The notes below the pieces were generated by a model that was not told where the DNA came from, made no database searches, and saw nothing but the letters and a program-made list of their open reading frames with translations. A stretch of 64,000 nucleotides of DNA, taken from NCBI RefSeq assembly GCF_028623165.1, contig NZ_CP117768.1:310001-374000 (forward strand). The letters are read 5' to 3'. A program made the translations under genes and the position numbers. Shown in pieces: positions 44,471 to 52,453 of the stretch. Each line of letters begins with the position of its first letter. The stretch's first letter is position 1. The DNA comes from Nostoc sp. UHCC 0926. GTDB lineage: Bacteria > Cyanobacteriota > Cyanobacteriia > Cyanobacteriales > Nostocaceae.

Positions 44471-47359
44471 ATGTCAGACAAACAGCTAGCAGCATCCTTG
44501 AACGGACATCTTCCCTACCCCAGCCACAACAGCCAGAATACCATTCGGATTCGGGGTGCTAGGCAGCATAATCTGAAAAATATTGACTTGGAATTGCCAC
44601 GCGATCGCCTGATTGTATTCACTGGCGTTTCAGGTTCAGGTAAGTCTTCCCTGGCGTTTGATACCATTTTCGCTGAAGGGCAACGTCGCTACGTGGAATC
44701 CCTCAGCGCCTACGCACGGCAATTTCTAGGACAACTCGATAAGCCGGATGTGGAAGCGATTGAAGGCTTAAGTCCAGCAATTTCCATTGACCAAAAGTCA
44801 ACCTCTCATAACCCCCGTTCCACTGTGGGGACGGTGACGGAGATTTACGACTATTTGCGGCTGTTATTTGGTCGGGCTGGTGAACCCCATTGTCCCATAT
44901 GCGATCGCTGTATTGCACCCCAGACAATCGATGAGATGTGCGATCGCATCATGGAATTACCAGATCGCACCCGCTTCCAAATTCTTGCACCCGTTGTCCG
45001 GGGAAAAAAAGGCACACACCGTAAGCTTTTGTCAAGTCTGGCATCCCAAGGTTTTGTCCGCGTGCGGATCAATGGCGAGATCCGCGAACTGTCAGATTCG
45101 ATTGAATTAGATAAAAATTTTACCCACACCATCGAAGTGGTAATTGACCGCTTGGTGAAAAAGGCTGGTATTCAAGAGCGTTTGGTTGATTCCCTGTCTA
45201 CGTGTCTTAAGCAATCGGGTGGTATTGCGGCGATTCTTGTGAGTTTACTTGGTGACGATGGACAAGAAAAAGAAGAAGAATTAGTATTTTCGGAAAACTT
45301 TGCTTGTCCAGAACATGGCGCGGTAATGGAGGAACTATCGCCGCGATTATTCTCCTTTAACTCACCTTATGGTGCTTGTCCGCACTGTCATGGAATCGGG
45401 ACATTAAGAAGATTTGCGCCAGATTTGATCATACCTGACCCAGAAGCGCCAGTTTATGCGGCGATCGCACCTTGGTCAGAAAAAGATAATTCTTATTATC
45501 TGGAATTACTCTATAGCGTGGGACAGATTTATGGGTTTGAATTGCAGACAAATTGGAGCAAGCTGACAGGAGAACAACAGCAAATTGTTTTGTATGGAGA
45601 CAAAGATGAACAAGCTGTAGAGGCACAGAGGAAGCAGAGTTTTAAAGGTGCTATTCCAATTTTGCAACGGCAGTATGAGGGTGGTTCGGAATTAGTTAAG
45701 CAAAAATTAGAGCAGTTTTTAATTGATCAGCCGTGTGAAGTTTGTAAGGGAAAACGGTTAAAACCGGAAGCCTTGGCGGTGAAGTTGGGACAATATGGAA
45801 TTTTAGAATTGACTGGGGTATCAATTCGGGATTGTCGAGAGAGAATTGAGCAATTCAAGTTGAGCGATCGCCAGTTGCAAATTGCTGATTTAGTCCTGAG
45901 AGAAATCAAAGCTAGATTGCAATTTTTGTTGGATGTAGGTTTAGATTACCTCACCCTTGACCGTCCCGCCATGACCCTTTCTGGTGGCGAAGCCCAACGA
46001 ATTCGTCTAGCAACGCAAATTGGTTCTGGTTTAACAGGAGTTCTCTACGTTTTAGATGAACCGAGTATTGGTTTGCATCAACGAGATAATGGCAGGTTGC
46101 TTAAAACCTTAACAAAATTGCGTGATTTAGGTAATACATTAATTGTTGTTGAACATGATGAAGAAACAATTCGTGCAGCTAACTACATAGTTGATATTGG
46201 CCCTGGTGCAGGAATTCACGGCGGAAATATTGTCGCCCAAGGTGATTTTCAGGCGTTATTAGCAGCAGAAGATTCCTTGACGGGTGCTTATTTATCAGGA
46301 AGACGGGTAATTACCACACCAACAGAACGTCGAGAAGGAAATGGGCGCAGTTTGGGAATTCAAAATGCCCATCGCAACAATTTAAGAAATATAGATGTTG
46401 AAATACCACTAGGTAAACTTGTCGCCATTACTGGTGTGTCTGGTTCTGGCAAATCTACCCTGATTAACGAATTACTGTATCCATCCCTGCAACATCATTT
46501 AACTAAGAAAGTTCCCTTACCGAGACATTTGGAGAAAATTCAGGGATTGAATGCGATTGATAAAGCGATCGTTATCGATCAATCTCCTATTGGACGCACA
46601 CCACGTTCTAACCCTGCAACTTACACAGGAATTTTCGATGCCATTCGGGATGTATTTTCCCAAACAGTAGAAGCTAAAGCTAGGGGCTACAAACCTGGAC
46701 AATTTTCCTTCAACGTTAAAGGTGGACGTTGCGAAGCTTGTAGCGGACAGGGTGTGAATGTTATTGAAATGAATTTTCTCCCAGATGTTTACGTGCAATG
46801 CGAAATTTGTAAAGGTGCAAGATACAACCGCGAAACTTTGCAAGTGAAATACAAAGATAAGTCTATTTCTGATGTTCTGAGAATGACAGTTGAAGAAAGT
46901 TTAGACTTTTTCCAAAATATTCCGAAAGCGATCGCCCGCTTGCAAACTTTATTTGATGTCGGGTTAGGTTATGTCCAATTAGGACAACCTGCGACTACCT
47001 TATCTGGTGGTGAAGCGCAACGGGTAAAATTGGCAACAGAACTATCTCGACGCGCCACAGGTAAGACACTTTATTTAATAGATGAACCGACAACAGGGTT
47101 ATCTTTTTATGATGTCCACAAATTGTTAGATGTGTTGCAAAGATTGGTAGATAAAGGTAATTCAATATTAGTAATTGAACACAACTTAGATGTGATTCGT
47201 TGTTCTGATTGGGTGATAGATTTGGGGCCAGAAGGTGGCGACAAAGGTGGAGAATTGATTGCTGTGGGGACACCGGAGGAAGTTGCAAAAAATCCCAGGT
47301 CTTATACTGGGCAATATTTAAAGCAGGTTTTGAAACAGTATCCGGCGATGAAATCTTAG
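44471..47359 (+). CDS. uvrA: Excinuclease ABC subunit A
   Basis: A 962-residue UvrA, the damage-sensing ATPase of nucleotide excision repair. Two ABC modules are present. First: FTGVSGSGKSSLAFDTIFAE, a zinc-binding CPHCHG with its partner cysteines, and LSGGEAQRIRLATQIGSGLT. Second: ITGVSGSGKSTLINELLYP, zinc finger CEACSGQG...CEICKGARYN, and LSGGEAQRVKLATEL with LYLIDEPTTGL. It starts at ATG 44471, as in the standard protein with a 25-residue lead. It stands alone; uvrB is not in the window. No LexA-type box was picked out upstream. Confidence 0.97.
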   Translation: MSDKQLAASLNGHLPYPSHNSQNTIRIRGARQHNLKNIDLELPRDRLIVFTGVSGSGKSSLAFDTIFAEGQRRYVESLSAYARQFLGQLDKPDVEAIEGLSPAISIDQKSTSHNPRSTVGTVTEIYDYLRLLFGRAGEPHCPICDRCIAPQTIDEMCDRIMELPDRTRFQILAPVVRGKKGTHRKLLSSLASQGFVRVRINGEIRELSDSIELDKNFTHTIEVVIDRLVKKAGIQERLVDSLSTCLKQSGGIAAILVSLLGDDGQEKEEELVFSENFACPEHGAVMEELSPRLFSFNSPYGACPHCHGIGTLRRFAPDLIIPDPEAPVYAAIAPWSEKDNSYYLELLYSVGQIYGFELQTNWSKLTGEQQQIVLYGDKDEQAVEAQRKQSFKGAIPILQRQYEGGSELVKQKLEQFLIDQPCEVCKGKRLKPEALAVKLGQYGILELTGVSIRDCRERIEQFKLSDRQLQIADLVLREIKARLQFLLDVGLDYLTLDRPAMTLSGGEAQRIRLATQIGSGLTGVLYVLDEPSIGLHQRDNGRLLKTLTKLRDLGNTLIVVEHDEETIRAANYIVDIGPGAGIHGGNIVAQGDFQALLAAEDSLTGAYLSGRRVITTPTERREGNGRSLGIQNAHRNNLRNIDVEIPLGKLVAITGVSGSGKSTLINELLYPSLQHHLTKKVPLPRHLEKIQGLNAIDKAIVIDQSPIGRTPRSNPATYTGIFDAIRDVFSQTVEAKARGYKPGQFSFNVKGGRCEACSGQGVNVIEMNFLPDVYVQCEICKGARYNRETLQVKYKDKSISDVLRMTVEESLDFFQNIPKAIARLQTLFDVGLGYVQLGQPATTLSGGEAQRVKLATELSRRATGKTLYLIDEPTTGLSFYDVHKLLDVLQRLVDKGNSILVIEHNLDVIRCSDWVIDLGPEGGDKGGELIAVGTPEEVAKNPRSYTGQYLKQVLKQYPAMKS

Positions 47360-47435
47360 TCTTTTCCAAGTAGGGTGCATTACATACAGATCATATCCAG
47401 GTCAAAAAAGCGGAGAAGGTTGTAGCAAAGGTATT

Positions 47436-47768
47436 ATGAAACTTCCTAACCGTGAATGCGCTATCGTTGAAATGGATAAAATCGCGGGTTACTGTCTCAA
47501 CCCAGAACATCCAGAGGGAAAAGACAAAGCTCGTGTATTTAAATCTGCACTAGACTTAAATTTAAATGATGCAAAAGAATTACAAGCTATCCTTTTACAA
47601 GCAGTAGCAAATTATGATGCTATCCCCGGTAAAAGAAATTCATACGGTCAAAAATATATTATTGATTTTCCCCTGAATCGTTCAGATAAACAAGCAATTA
47701 TTCAAAGCGTTTGGATAGTGCGTAATAATGAAGGCTTCCCCCGCCTAGTCACCTGTTATGTAATCTAA
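47436..47768 (+). CDS. DUF6883 protein, toxin-like partner
   Basis: A 110-residue protein of the DUF6883 type: MKLPNRECAIVEMDKIAGYC, then LNPEHPEGKDKARVFKSAL, and SVWIVRNNEGFPRLVTCYVI at the end. HPEGKDKARVF is the most conserved-looking run. It is followed 17 bp later by a DUF4926 gene, and the two are probably one operon. Such small paired genes in cyanobacteria often behave as toxin-antitoxin modules; no activity can be shown from sequence. It lies 76 bp after uvrA and may have its own promoter. Confidence 0.82.
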   Translation: MKLPNRECAIVEMDKIAGYCLNPEHPEGKDKARVFKSALDLNLNDAKELQAILLQAVANYDAIPGKRNSYGQKYIIDFPLNRSDKQAIIQSVWIVRNNEGFPRLVTCYVI

Positions 47769-47785
47769 GCAATGAGGTAATACCT

Positions 47786-48004
47786 ATGAAATTATTAGAT
47801 GTGGTTGCCCTAACCGAAGACTTACCAGAATTGGGATTGTATCGCGGTCAAGTAGGAACGATTGTAGAAGAATATGAACCTGGAGTTTTTGAAGTAGAAT
47901 TCAGCGACTTAACAGGAAAAGCTTATGCCGTAGAAACTTTAAATGCTAGCAACCTAATGACTTTATATCATCAACCAATTGGTGGGAAAACATTATTAGT
48001 TTAA
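47786..48004 (+). CDS. DUF4926 protein, antitoxin-like partner
   Basis: A 72-residue protein of the DUF4926 type: MKLLDVVALTEDLPELGLYR, GQVGTIVEEYEPGVFEVEFS, then DLTGKAYAVETLNASNL. It is a small beta-rich fold, acidic overall. AATGAGGTAATACCT precedes the ATG and supplies a GAGG ribosome site. It is paired with the DUF6883 gene just upstream. The acidic small partner would be the likely antitoxin if this is a TA pair; that is inference from layout only. Confidence 0.82.
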   Translation: MKLLDVVALTEDLPELGLYRGQVGTIVEEYEPGVFEVEFSDLTGKAYAVETLNASNLMTLYHQPIGGKTLLV

Positions 48005-48612
48005 CTCCCCTTGTAATTACTCTGTAGCTTCTTCTATACTTTTATCATCTAGAAAATCAACAAATAAATAAACTTGCATCAACGTGAAAGAATTTTCCCA
48101 AAGCCTCAGCTTGTTCTTTCGTGATTTCTAACTCGCCATTAATAGACCTCTTGCAAAAGTCACTCAGGAAGATTTGATTTTGGGGAGAAAAAGCTCGTAA
48201 TTGTAGAGAGCAGCAATCAGATTAAACCGCAAACTAAATCTTTTTCGGCGATTTCTATAAGTAAGAGACAAAACTTTAAATATCTTTAACCTGCGATTTA
48301 CATGCTCACCTAAAACTCTAATTTTGGCTAATTCTTGATTACTCTTTTTATCTTCATAACTTAATTTACCGCCCCTGGGTTTTTTCTTGGGAATCCGACT
48401 ATTGCTATGCATTTTTTGAATACCTTGATAACCTTTATCTCCCAAGCACTCAATGTTTTCTCTTAACCTAACTTTACTATTTTTAAATATCCGAAAATCA
48501 TGCTCTCTACCCTTGCCATGAGCGGTACAGATGATTTGACCATTGGCTTGGTCTACTATTACTTGTGACTTCAGCGTATGCTGTTTCTTTTTACCACTGT
48601 AGAAGTTTTTCT

Positions 48613-48619
48613 GTTTTTT
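48613..48619 (-). promoter_or_regulatory. Slippery site for -1 frameshift
   Basis: The minus strand reads CCT AAA AAA AAC AGA in the first transposase frame. A -1 slip on A_AAA_AAC reads CAG AAA AAC TTC TAC next, the frame that continues the DDE domain. This is a classic programmed frameshift heptamer in IS elements. Confidence 0.7.
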
Positions 48620-48902
48620 TTAGGACGTTCAATTGGACTTTCTGTCACATCAACCACTACCACTTCTAACTGATAATTAGAACTAGCCAACTTTTTCTTC
48701 CCAGGAAGAGTAAAAGTTCTGGATTTAACCAGTGTATCTTCTATTTTTCGGATAATTCGATATGCTGTAGACTCGTTTACTCCCCAAGTTTGACCAATAT
48801 GAAAGTACGTGCGGTATTCTCTCCAATATTCCAATGTCATCAACAATTGGTCTTCCATGCTGAGTTTAGCTGGTCTTCCTGTTTTTTGTTTTGTTTCCTT
48901 TT

Positions 48903-48936
48903 GCGGTAAGCGAAGCCATGCCGTTAGGCTTATCGC
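48903..48936. repeat. 34-nt dispersed repeat inside the transposase gene
   Basis: GCGGTAAGCGAAGCCATGCC followed by GTTAGGCTTATCGC, resembling the GAAGCCATGCCGCAGGCTT module at 20525-20545. It lies in the transposase coding region and breaks its frame. Confidence 0.75.
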
Positions 48937-49419
48937 ACGATCTTTAGCATCTGGTTAAAAGTCTCTGGACGTACACCACACAAGCGTTTGAAGTCTTCCG
49001 GCTTTAGGATCTTTACTTGTTCGTAGGTCATTAATGCTACCCAACTCTAACTTATTTGTCCCACGCATCTGGGACTTTTGCAAGAGGTCTAATGATTTTA
49101 GTAAACATCTCGCTCGAACCAAGAATTTCTACTAAATCAGCTTGTTCCAAACTCCTAGCTTCCATCAAATGCTTAAGTCTTGACCGAGGTGTTGAAACAT
49201 TAAGCTGATAGTGTTTTTCTTCAAAATCCTCAATCAGTTTTACCAATAATTCTAACAAAGCATCTTCTTCAGGAGTCAGATGGGAACAAGAAAGCAGTTC
49301 TTCAACAGTTTCTAAAAACTTATCGTTTTCCTCTTCTGTCTTAATAATCCGAGGTTGATGTTGAGACAGCAATTGGCTGTAAATGTCTGAGTTAAAAGTA
49401 AGAATCATTTTTACAATAG

Positions 49420-49851
49420 CTAATTAGCCATCTCTCCCCTTTGCCAAAACTGCTTTAAAATTTCCCCTGGCTTTCTATCCCAAGTGTCGATATGCTCGTA
49501 TATCAAATTATCTTGGTTTAGTTTATAAGTTGAATAGCCATTAAAAAGTAAACCTGCTTTCCAAGGAACGCGCAACACTCCCCGCACCGTCCACTTAGCT
49601 AAAATCGTGTCTTCACCTGACTGATAAACCTCATGCACATCAAAGTAAATTTGAGTAAAAAATAGCCGAGCGTGAAATCGCAAAGTCCAAAATATAATGC
49701 GATAGTTAAATTTGTATTTGAATGTATTTACCGGGTCTTTAAAATAGATATCCTGTGTATAGATGTCATAGGAGATATTTTTTTGAAAAAGTGTTGGTAA
49801 ATCCTGTTTTAGAGTCTTAATTACCCGTTCCACTGGCAATTTAAATTCCAT
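49420..49851 (-). CDS. DUF2358 protein
   Basis: A 143-residue protein of the DUF2358 type, with a cystatin/SnoaL-like (NTF2-like) small alpha-beta fold. Visible: LKQDLPTLFQKNISYDIYTQ with DIYFKDPVNTF, the usual signature (D-Y-x-x-D-x-x-F-x-D-P), then WTVRGVLRVPWKAGLLFNGY and IYEHIDTWDRKPGEILKQF at the end. Relatives occur in cyanobacteria and chloroplasts; function is not known. It sits 12 bp after a glycosyl-hydrolase-like gene and 11 bp before the HigA-like gene, all on one strand, so the three were one operon before the IS arrived. Confidence 0.87.
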   Translation of the reverse strand: MEFKLPVERVIKTLKQDLPTLFQKNISYDIYTQDIYFKDPVNTFKYKFNYRIIFWTLRFHARLFFTQIYFDVHEVYQSGEDTILAKWTVRGVLRVPWKAGLLFNGYSTYKLNQDNLIYEHIDTWDRKPGEILKQFWQRGEMAN

Positions 49852-49863
49852 GCGCCTTTTCCC

Positions 49864-51018
49864 TTAAAAAAACTTTTTTAATAACCTCTCCATCCCTTGC
49901 AAAATTGAAGATGATCTGCTGTTGTCTACACCACTCCTACTCAAATCTAATAGAGTGGGAAATGATGCAGACTTAGCATAAGGCCCATTTCGCAAAACTT
50001 TAGCTAGAGTATTATTATTCTCGCGCAAACCTTCGTAAAAAAAGAATACCTCTCCTTGAATACCAAGTTGGCGATTGTATTCAATTGCCTGCACTAGATA
50101 TTCTGGACTAATACAATAACTGCCAAGCTTCATCAAAATTCCCGGCGCTAACTTCGGCAACGTCGCATCTGTGAACTGCTGGTTTACCAGTTTATCAGCG
50201 ATCGCCTGATAACTCCTAAAGTCACGGCGATAAATCTGCGGCTGAATCATATCAACTATTCCCCGCTTCAGCCAGGTGGGTGAGTCTTGCAGATATTCCT
50301 GGAATGCCCAATCATAAATATTAGGTGCGATCGCTACTAGCAAGTTAGGATTAACTGCTTTCACCTCCCGGTAGAGACGCGCCAAGAACTCAGTAAGAAT
50401 ATCTGCCCGCCACTGTAACCATTGTCTATCCTTGGGGTTCTGTGGCGGATTGTGAGCAAATTGCTGATGATAACGTGCTACAGTTACCTCGTTATAGCCA
50501 CCTTCAGAGGGGAATGCTGGGAAGCGATCGTCACCTTGGACACCATCCACATCATAATTATTCACAACTTCCAGCACCAAGTTCAACAAGAATTCCTGCA
50601 CCTGTGGGTCGAGGGCATTCAACCACTCAAAGCCGTTTTTCTTTAGTAAGTTACCGTTATAATCACGCGCAGCCCATTCCGGTTTTGTCTGTAAAAGTGT
50701 ACCACCATTCAAATTGTAGGAACTAGCAAAGCCGTATTCAAACCAAGGAATAACTTTCAACCCAACTCGTCGCGCCTCAACCACCACTTCTTCTAAAGGG
50801 TCACGACCTACACACAGAGGATCAATTTCGACTCCAAAGGTTTGCTGCATTGTTTGACTGGGATACAGGGTTACTCCCTTATTCCAAACAACAGGAAACA
50901 CCACATTAAATCCCGTCTCAGCGAGGAAATCCATCGCCTCGCCAATGCGTTGCTTTGACCTGAGAACTTTACTATCAGTAGTCGTCAGCCAAACACCACG
51001 CGTTTCTATTCTGCTCAT
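49864..51018 (-). CDS. GHL10-type glycosyl hydrolase-like protein
   Basis: A 384-residue protein of the GHL10 (DUF187, family 10-like) group with a TIM-barrel fold. Visible: ETRGVWLTTTDSKVL at the start, FNVVFPVVWNKGVTLYPS, LKVIPWFEYGFASSYN, LNALDPQVQEFLLNLVLEVV, and YDVDGVQGDDRFP, where acidic residues sit at the barrel's C-terminal edge as in the catalytic site. No signal peptide is seen, so it may act in the cytoplasm or be exported some other way. It should act on a polysaccharide or glycan; the substrate is unknown. It is the first gene of an operon with DUF2358. Confidence 0.88.
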   Translation of the reverse strand: MSRIETRGVWLTTTDSKVLRSKQRIGEAMDFLAETGFNVVFPVVWNKGVTLYPSQTMQQTFGVEIDPLCVGRDPLEEVVVEARRVGLKVIPWFEYGFASSYNLNGGTLLQTKPEWAARDYNGNLLKKNGFEWLNALDPQVQEFLLNLVLEVVNNYDVDGVQGDDRFPAFPSEGGYNEVTVARYHQQFAHNPPQNPKDRQWLQWRADILTEFLARLYREVKAVNPNLLVAIAPNIYDWAFQEYLQDSPTWLKRGIVDMIQPQIYRRDFRSYQAIADKLVNQQFTDATLPKLAPGILMKLGSYCISPEYLVQAIEYNRQLGIQGEVFFFYEGLRENNNTLAKVLRNGPYAKSASFPTLLDLSRSGVDNSRSSSILQGMERLLKKFF

Positions 51019-51049
51019 TTGTGTATCAAATAATTATATTATCCAGCTT

Positions 51050-51155
51050 TATACAGCAGTCCTAAATCAGATGTGAAAGCTTCTCTTTCTCCTCTTGGCG
51101 CTCTTGGCGGTTCGTTCATTTAGTTCATTTTCACAAATCAGATAGGATTGCTATA
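51050..51155. mobile_element. MITE family 1, copy C
   Basis: 106 bp with ends TATACAGCAGTCCTAAATCA and TGATAGGATTGCTATA-type complement. Its interior has CTCTTGGCGCTCTTGGCGGT. It lies in the spacer upstream of the GHL10 gene. Confidence 0.78.
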
Positions 51156-51298
51156 TATTTTGGTATTTATATGAAACCCTGCTGATTTCTTACCAGCATC
51201 TACCCAAAGGAAAATTGCAATTTTGAAACTATCTCCTAGCAGATGTTTTGACCAAAACTATTACACATAATAAATATCACCAACAAAAAACACAACAT

Positions 51299-52162
51299 AT
51301 GCCTGTAATAGAACTTACTTGGAAACACGATTATATAACTACCAATGGGGTAAAACTACACTACGTTACCCAAGGTGAAGGCCCCTTAATGTTGATGTTA
51401 CATGGGTTTCCTGAGTTTTGGTACTCTTGGCGGCATCAAATACCAGAATTTGCCCAAGATTTTAAAGTAGTCGCCCTTGACTTGCGTGGCTACAACGATA
51501 GTGATAAACCAAATGAGCAATCAGCTTATGTAATGAATGAGTTTATTAAAGATGTTGAGGGAGTAATTAAAGCATTAGGATACCAAAAATGTGTATTAGT
51601 TGGACATGATTGGGGTGGTGCGATCGCTTGGAATTTTGCCTATGCTCACCCGGAAATGGTAGAACAATTAATTATTCTTAACCTGCCTCATCCTGCCAAA
51701 TTTGCCCAAGGTTTACGTACTCCCCAACAGTTGCTGCGTAGTTACTACGTATTTGTCTTTCAACTACCGTGGTTACCAGAATTGCTTTTACAATCTTTAA
51801 ACTACCAAGTAATTGAAACAGTTTTTAAAGGTACAGCAGTTAACAAAAGTGCTTTCACCAAAGCGGATATTGACGCTTATAAAAATGCTGCTGCAAAACG
51901 CGGTGCCCTCACAGCAATGTTGAACTACTACCGCAATATTTTTCAACAGAGAATGCTAAATCCAAGTTGGGGCGTTCTGGAAGTGCCAACACTGATGATT
52001 TGGGGAGAAAATGATACTGCACTCGGCAAGGAACTAACCTACGACACCGCAACCTATGTCAGGGACTTTCAAATCAAGTATATTCCCAATTGTGGCCATT
52101 GGGTGCAGCAAGAACAACCTGAATTGGTTAATCAGTATATGCGAGAATTTTTGAGGACTTAA
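51299..52162 (+). CDS. Alpha/beta hydrolase (epoxide hydrolase-like)
   Basis: An 287-residue alpha/beta hydrolase. HGFPEFWYSWRHQIPEFA carries the oxyanion-hole HGxP motif of epoxide hydrolases. The nucleophile Asp is in LVGHDWGGAIAWNFA. The acid is probably in WGENDTALG, and the catalytic His in IPNCGHWVQQEQPE. The Asp nucleophile rather than Ser points to an epoxide hydrolase or haloalkane dehalogenase rather than an esterase; the HGFPEFWYSW motif favours epoxide hydrolase. An open frame reaches back to a TTG at 51248, but ATG 51299 (MPVIELTWKHDYI) fits the family. There is no operon partner. Confidence 0.9.
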   Translation: MPVIELTWKHDYITTNGVKLHYVTQGEGPLMLMLHGFPEFWYSWRHQIPEFAQDFKVVALDLRGYNDSDKPNEQSAYVMNEFIKDVEGVIKALGYQKCVLVGHDWGGAIAWNFAYAHPEMVEQLIILNLPHPAKFAQGLRTPQQLLRSYYVFVFQLPWLPELLLQSLNYQVIETVFKGTAVNKSAFTKADIDAYKNAAAKRGALTAMLNYYRNIFQQRMLNPSWGVLEVPTLMIWGENDTALGKELTYDTATYVRDFQIKYIPNCGHWVQQEQPELVNQYMREFLRT

Positions 52163-52347
52163 GCTAATAGTATTTGCTAAAAAGTATAAATACTTATCAA
52201 AATAGCCAAATTATGGCCAGTAGTGCAAGCTCTTAAAAAGATTTAACAGTGATTTAACACTGGCAGTTTTTTAGGGTTTATCGAGTAAAAATCGCCAAAA
52301 ATCAGAATCAATGGCATTTGTGATCTTACTTTTATCCCTGTTTCATA
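52163..52347. other. Spacer before the pentapeptide gene
   Basis: No gene is supported here. It leads into the operator-like dyads and promoter listed next. Confidence 0.4.
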
Positions 52348-52413
52348 TCACAACCAACTTGTGAAGACATAGATTGACCTCACAAAGTTTAGTGAGATAA
52401 TAGAGTTGTGAGG
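52348..52413 (+). promoter_or_regulatory. Promoter with TCACAA/TTGTGA dyads
   Basis: A promoter-like pair TTGACC (52374-52379) and GATAAT (52396-52401), 16 bp apart, precedes the pentapeptide gene. Two dyads overlap or flank it: TCACAA-N5-TTGTGA (52348-52364) upstream, and CCTCACAA...TTGTGAGG (52378-52413) around the -10. The shared half-site TCACAA occurs four times in both orientations. It looks like an operator for a dimeric regulator. The regulator is not known; the orientation is the reverse of the CRP site TGTGA-N6-TCACA. Confidence 0.5.
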
Positions 52414-52453
52414 GACAGAACGGACGCAACTTGATTATTAAAGGGGGAAAATT

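Larger units (their letters stand above)
48164..49031 (-). pseudogene. IS5-like transposase, frameshifted
   Basis: The start (MTYEQVKILKPEDFKRLCG) runs to a stop in an inserted 34-nt repeat (48903-48936). The HTH part resumes as TGRPAKLSMEDQLLMTLEYW with HIGQTWGVNESTAYRIIRKI. DDE residues follow: the first Asp in VVVVDVTESPIE, the second in GDKGYQG, and Glu in RVLGEHVNRRLK. Between the first and second, the frame must shift by -1; the slippery heptamer A_AAA_AAC at 48619-48613 does this, giving RKNFYSGKKKQHTLKSQ. The shift is likely programmed; the 5' damage by the repeat is not. An ATG inside the repeat (48919) could restart translation. Confidence 0.85.
48144..49090 (-). mobile_element. IS5-family-like insertion sequence
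   Basis: 947 bp with inverted ends AGACCTCTTGCAAAAGTC (48144-48161) and its exact complement (49073-49090). It is flanked by a 3-bp target duplication AAT (48141-48143 and 49091-49093). It carries a two-frame DDE transposase. The ends, short duplication and two-frame layout fit the IS5 group (IS427-like). It has been hit by a small dispersed repeat (48903-48936), so it is probably no longer active. Confidence 0.9.
48057..49408 (-). pseudogene. HigA-like antitoxin gene split by an IS
   Basis: The N-terminal part (49408 down to 49091) encodes MILTFNSDIYSQLLSQHQPR...LMEARSLEQADLVEILGSSE and stops soon after entering the IS. The C-terminal part resumes at 48143 with NGELEITKEQAEALGKFFHV and DASLFIC, stopping at 48057-48059. 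Removing the IS (48144-49090) and one copy of the 3-bp duplication ATT gives a clean 133-residue frame with an XRE/HigA-type helix-turn-helix (SLEQADLVEILG...MFTKIINGELEI). It is therefore a disrupted solitary antitoxin-like regulator. It begins 11 bp after a DUF2358 gene. No HigB toxin gene is next to it. Confidence 0.88.

Noticed and set aside
44359..44562. 67-residue ORF upstream of uvrA
   Set aside because: It runs into uvrA in another frame and has no conserved features.
49052..49408. Intact 118-residue antitoxin ending ...PLAKVPDAWDK
   Set aside because: The last residues are encoded by the IS end; the true gene continues beyond the IS.
52348..52413. CRP-type site (TGTGA-N6-TCACA)
   Set aside because: The half-sites are in the opposite order (TCACAA...TTGTGA), and no pair has the N6 spacing.
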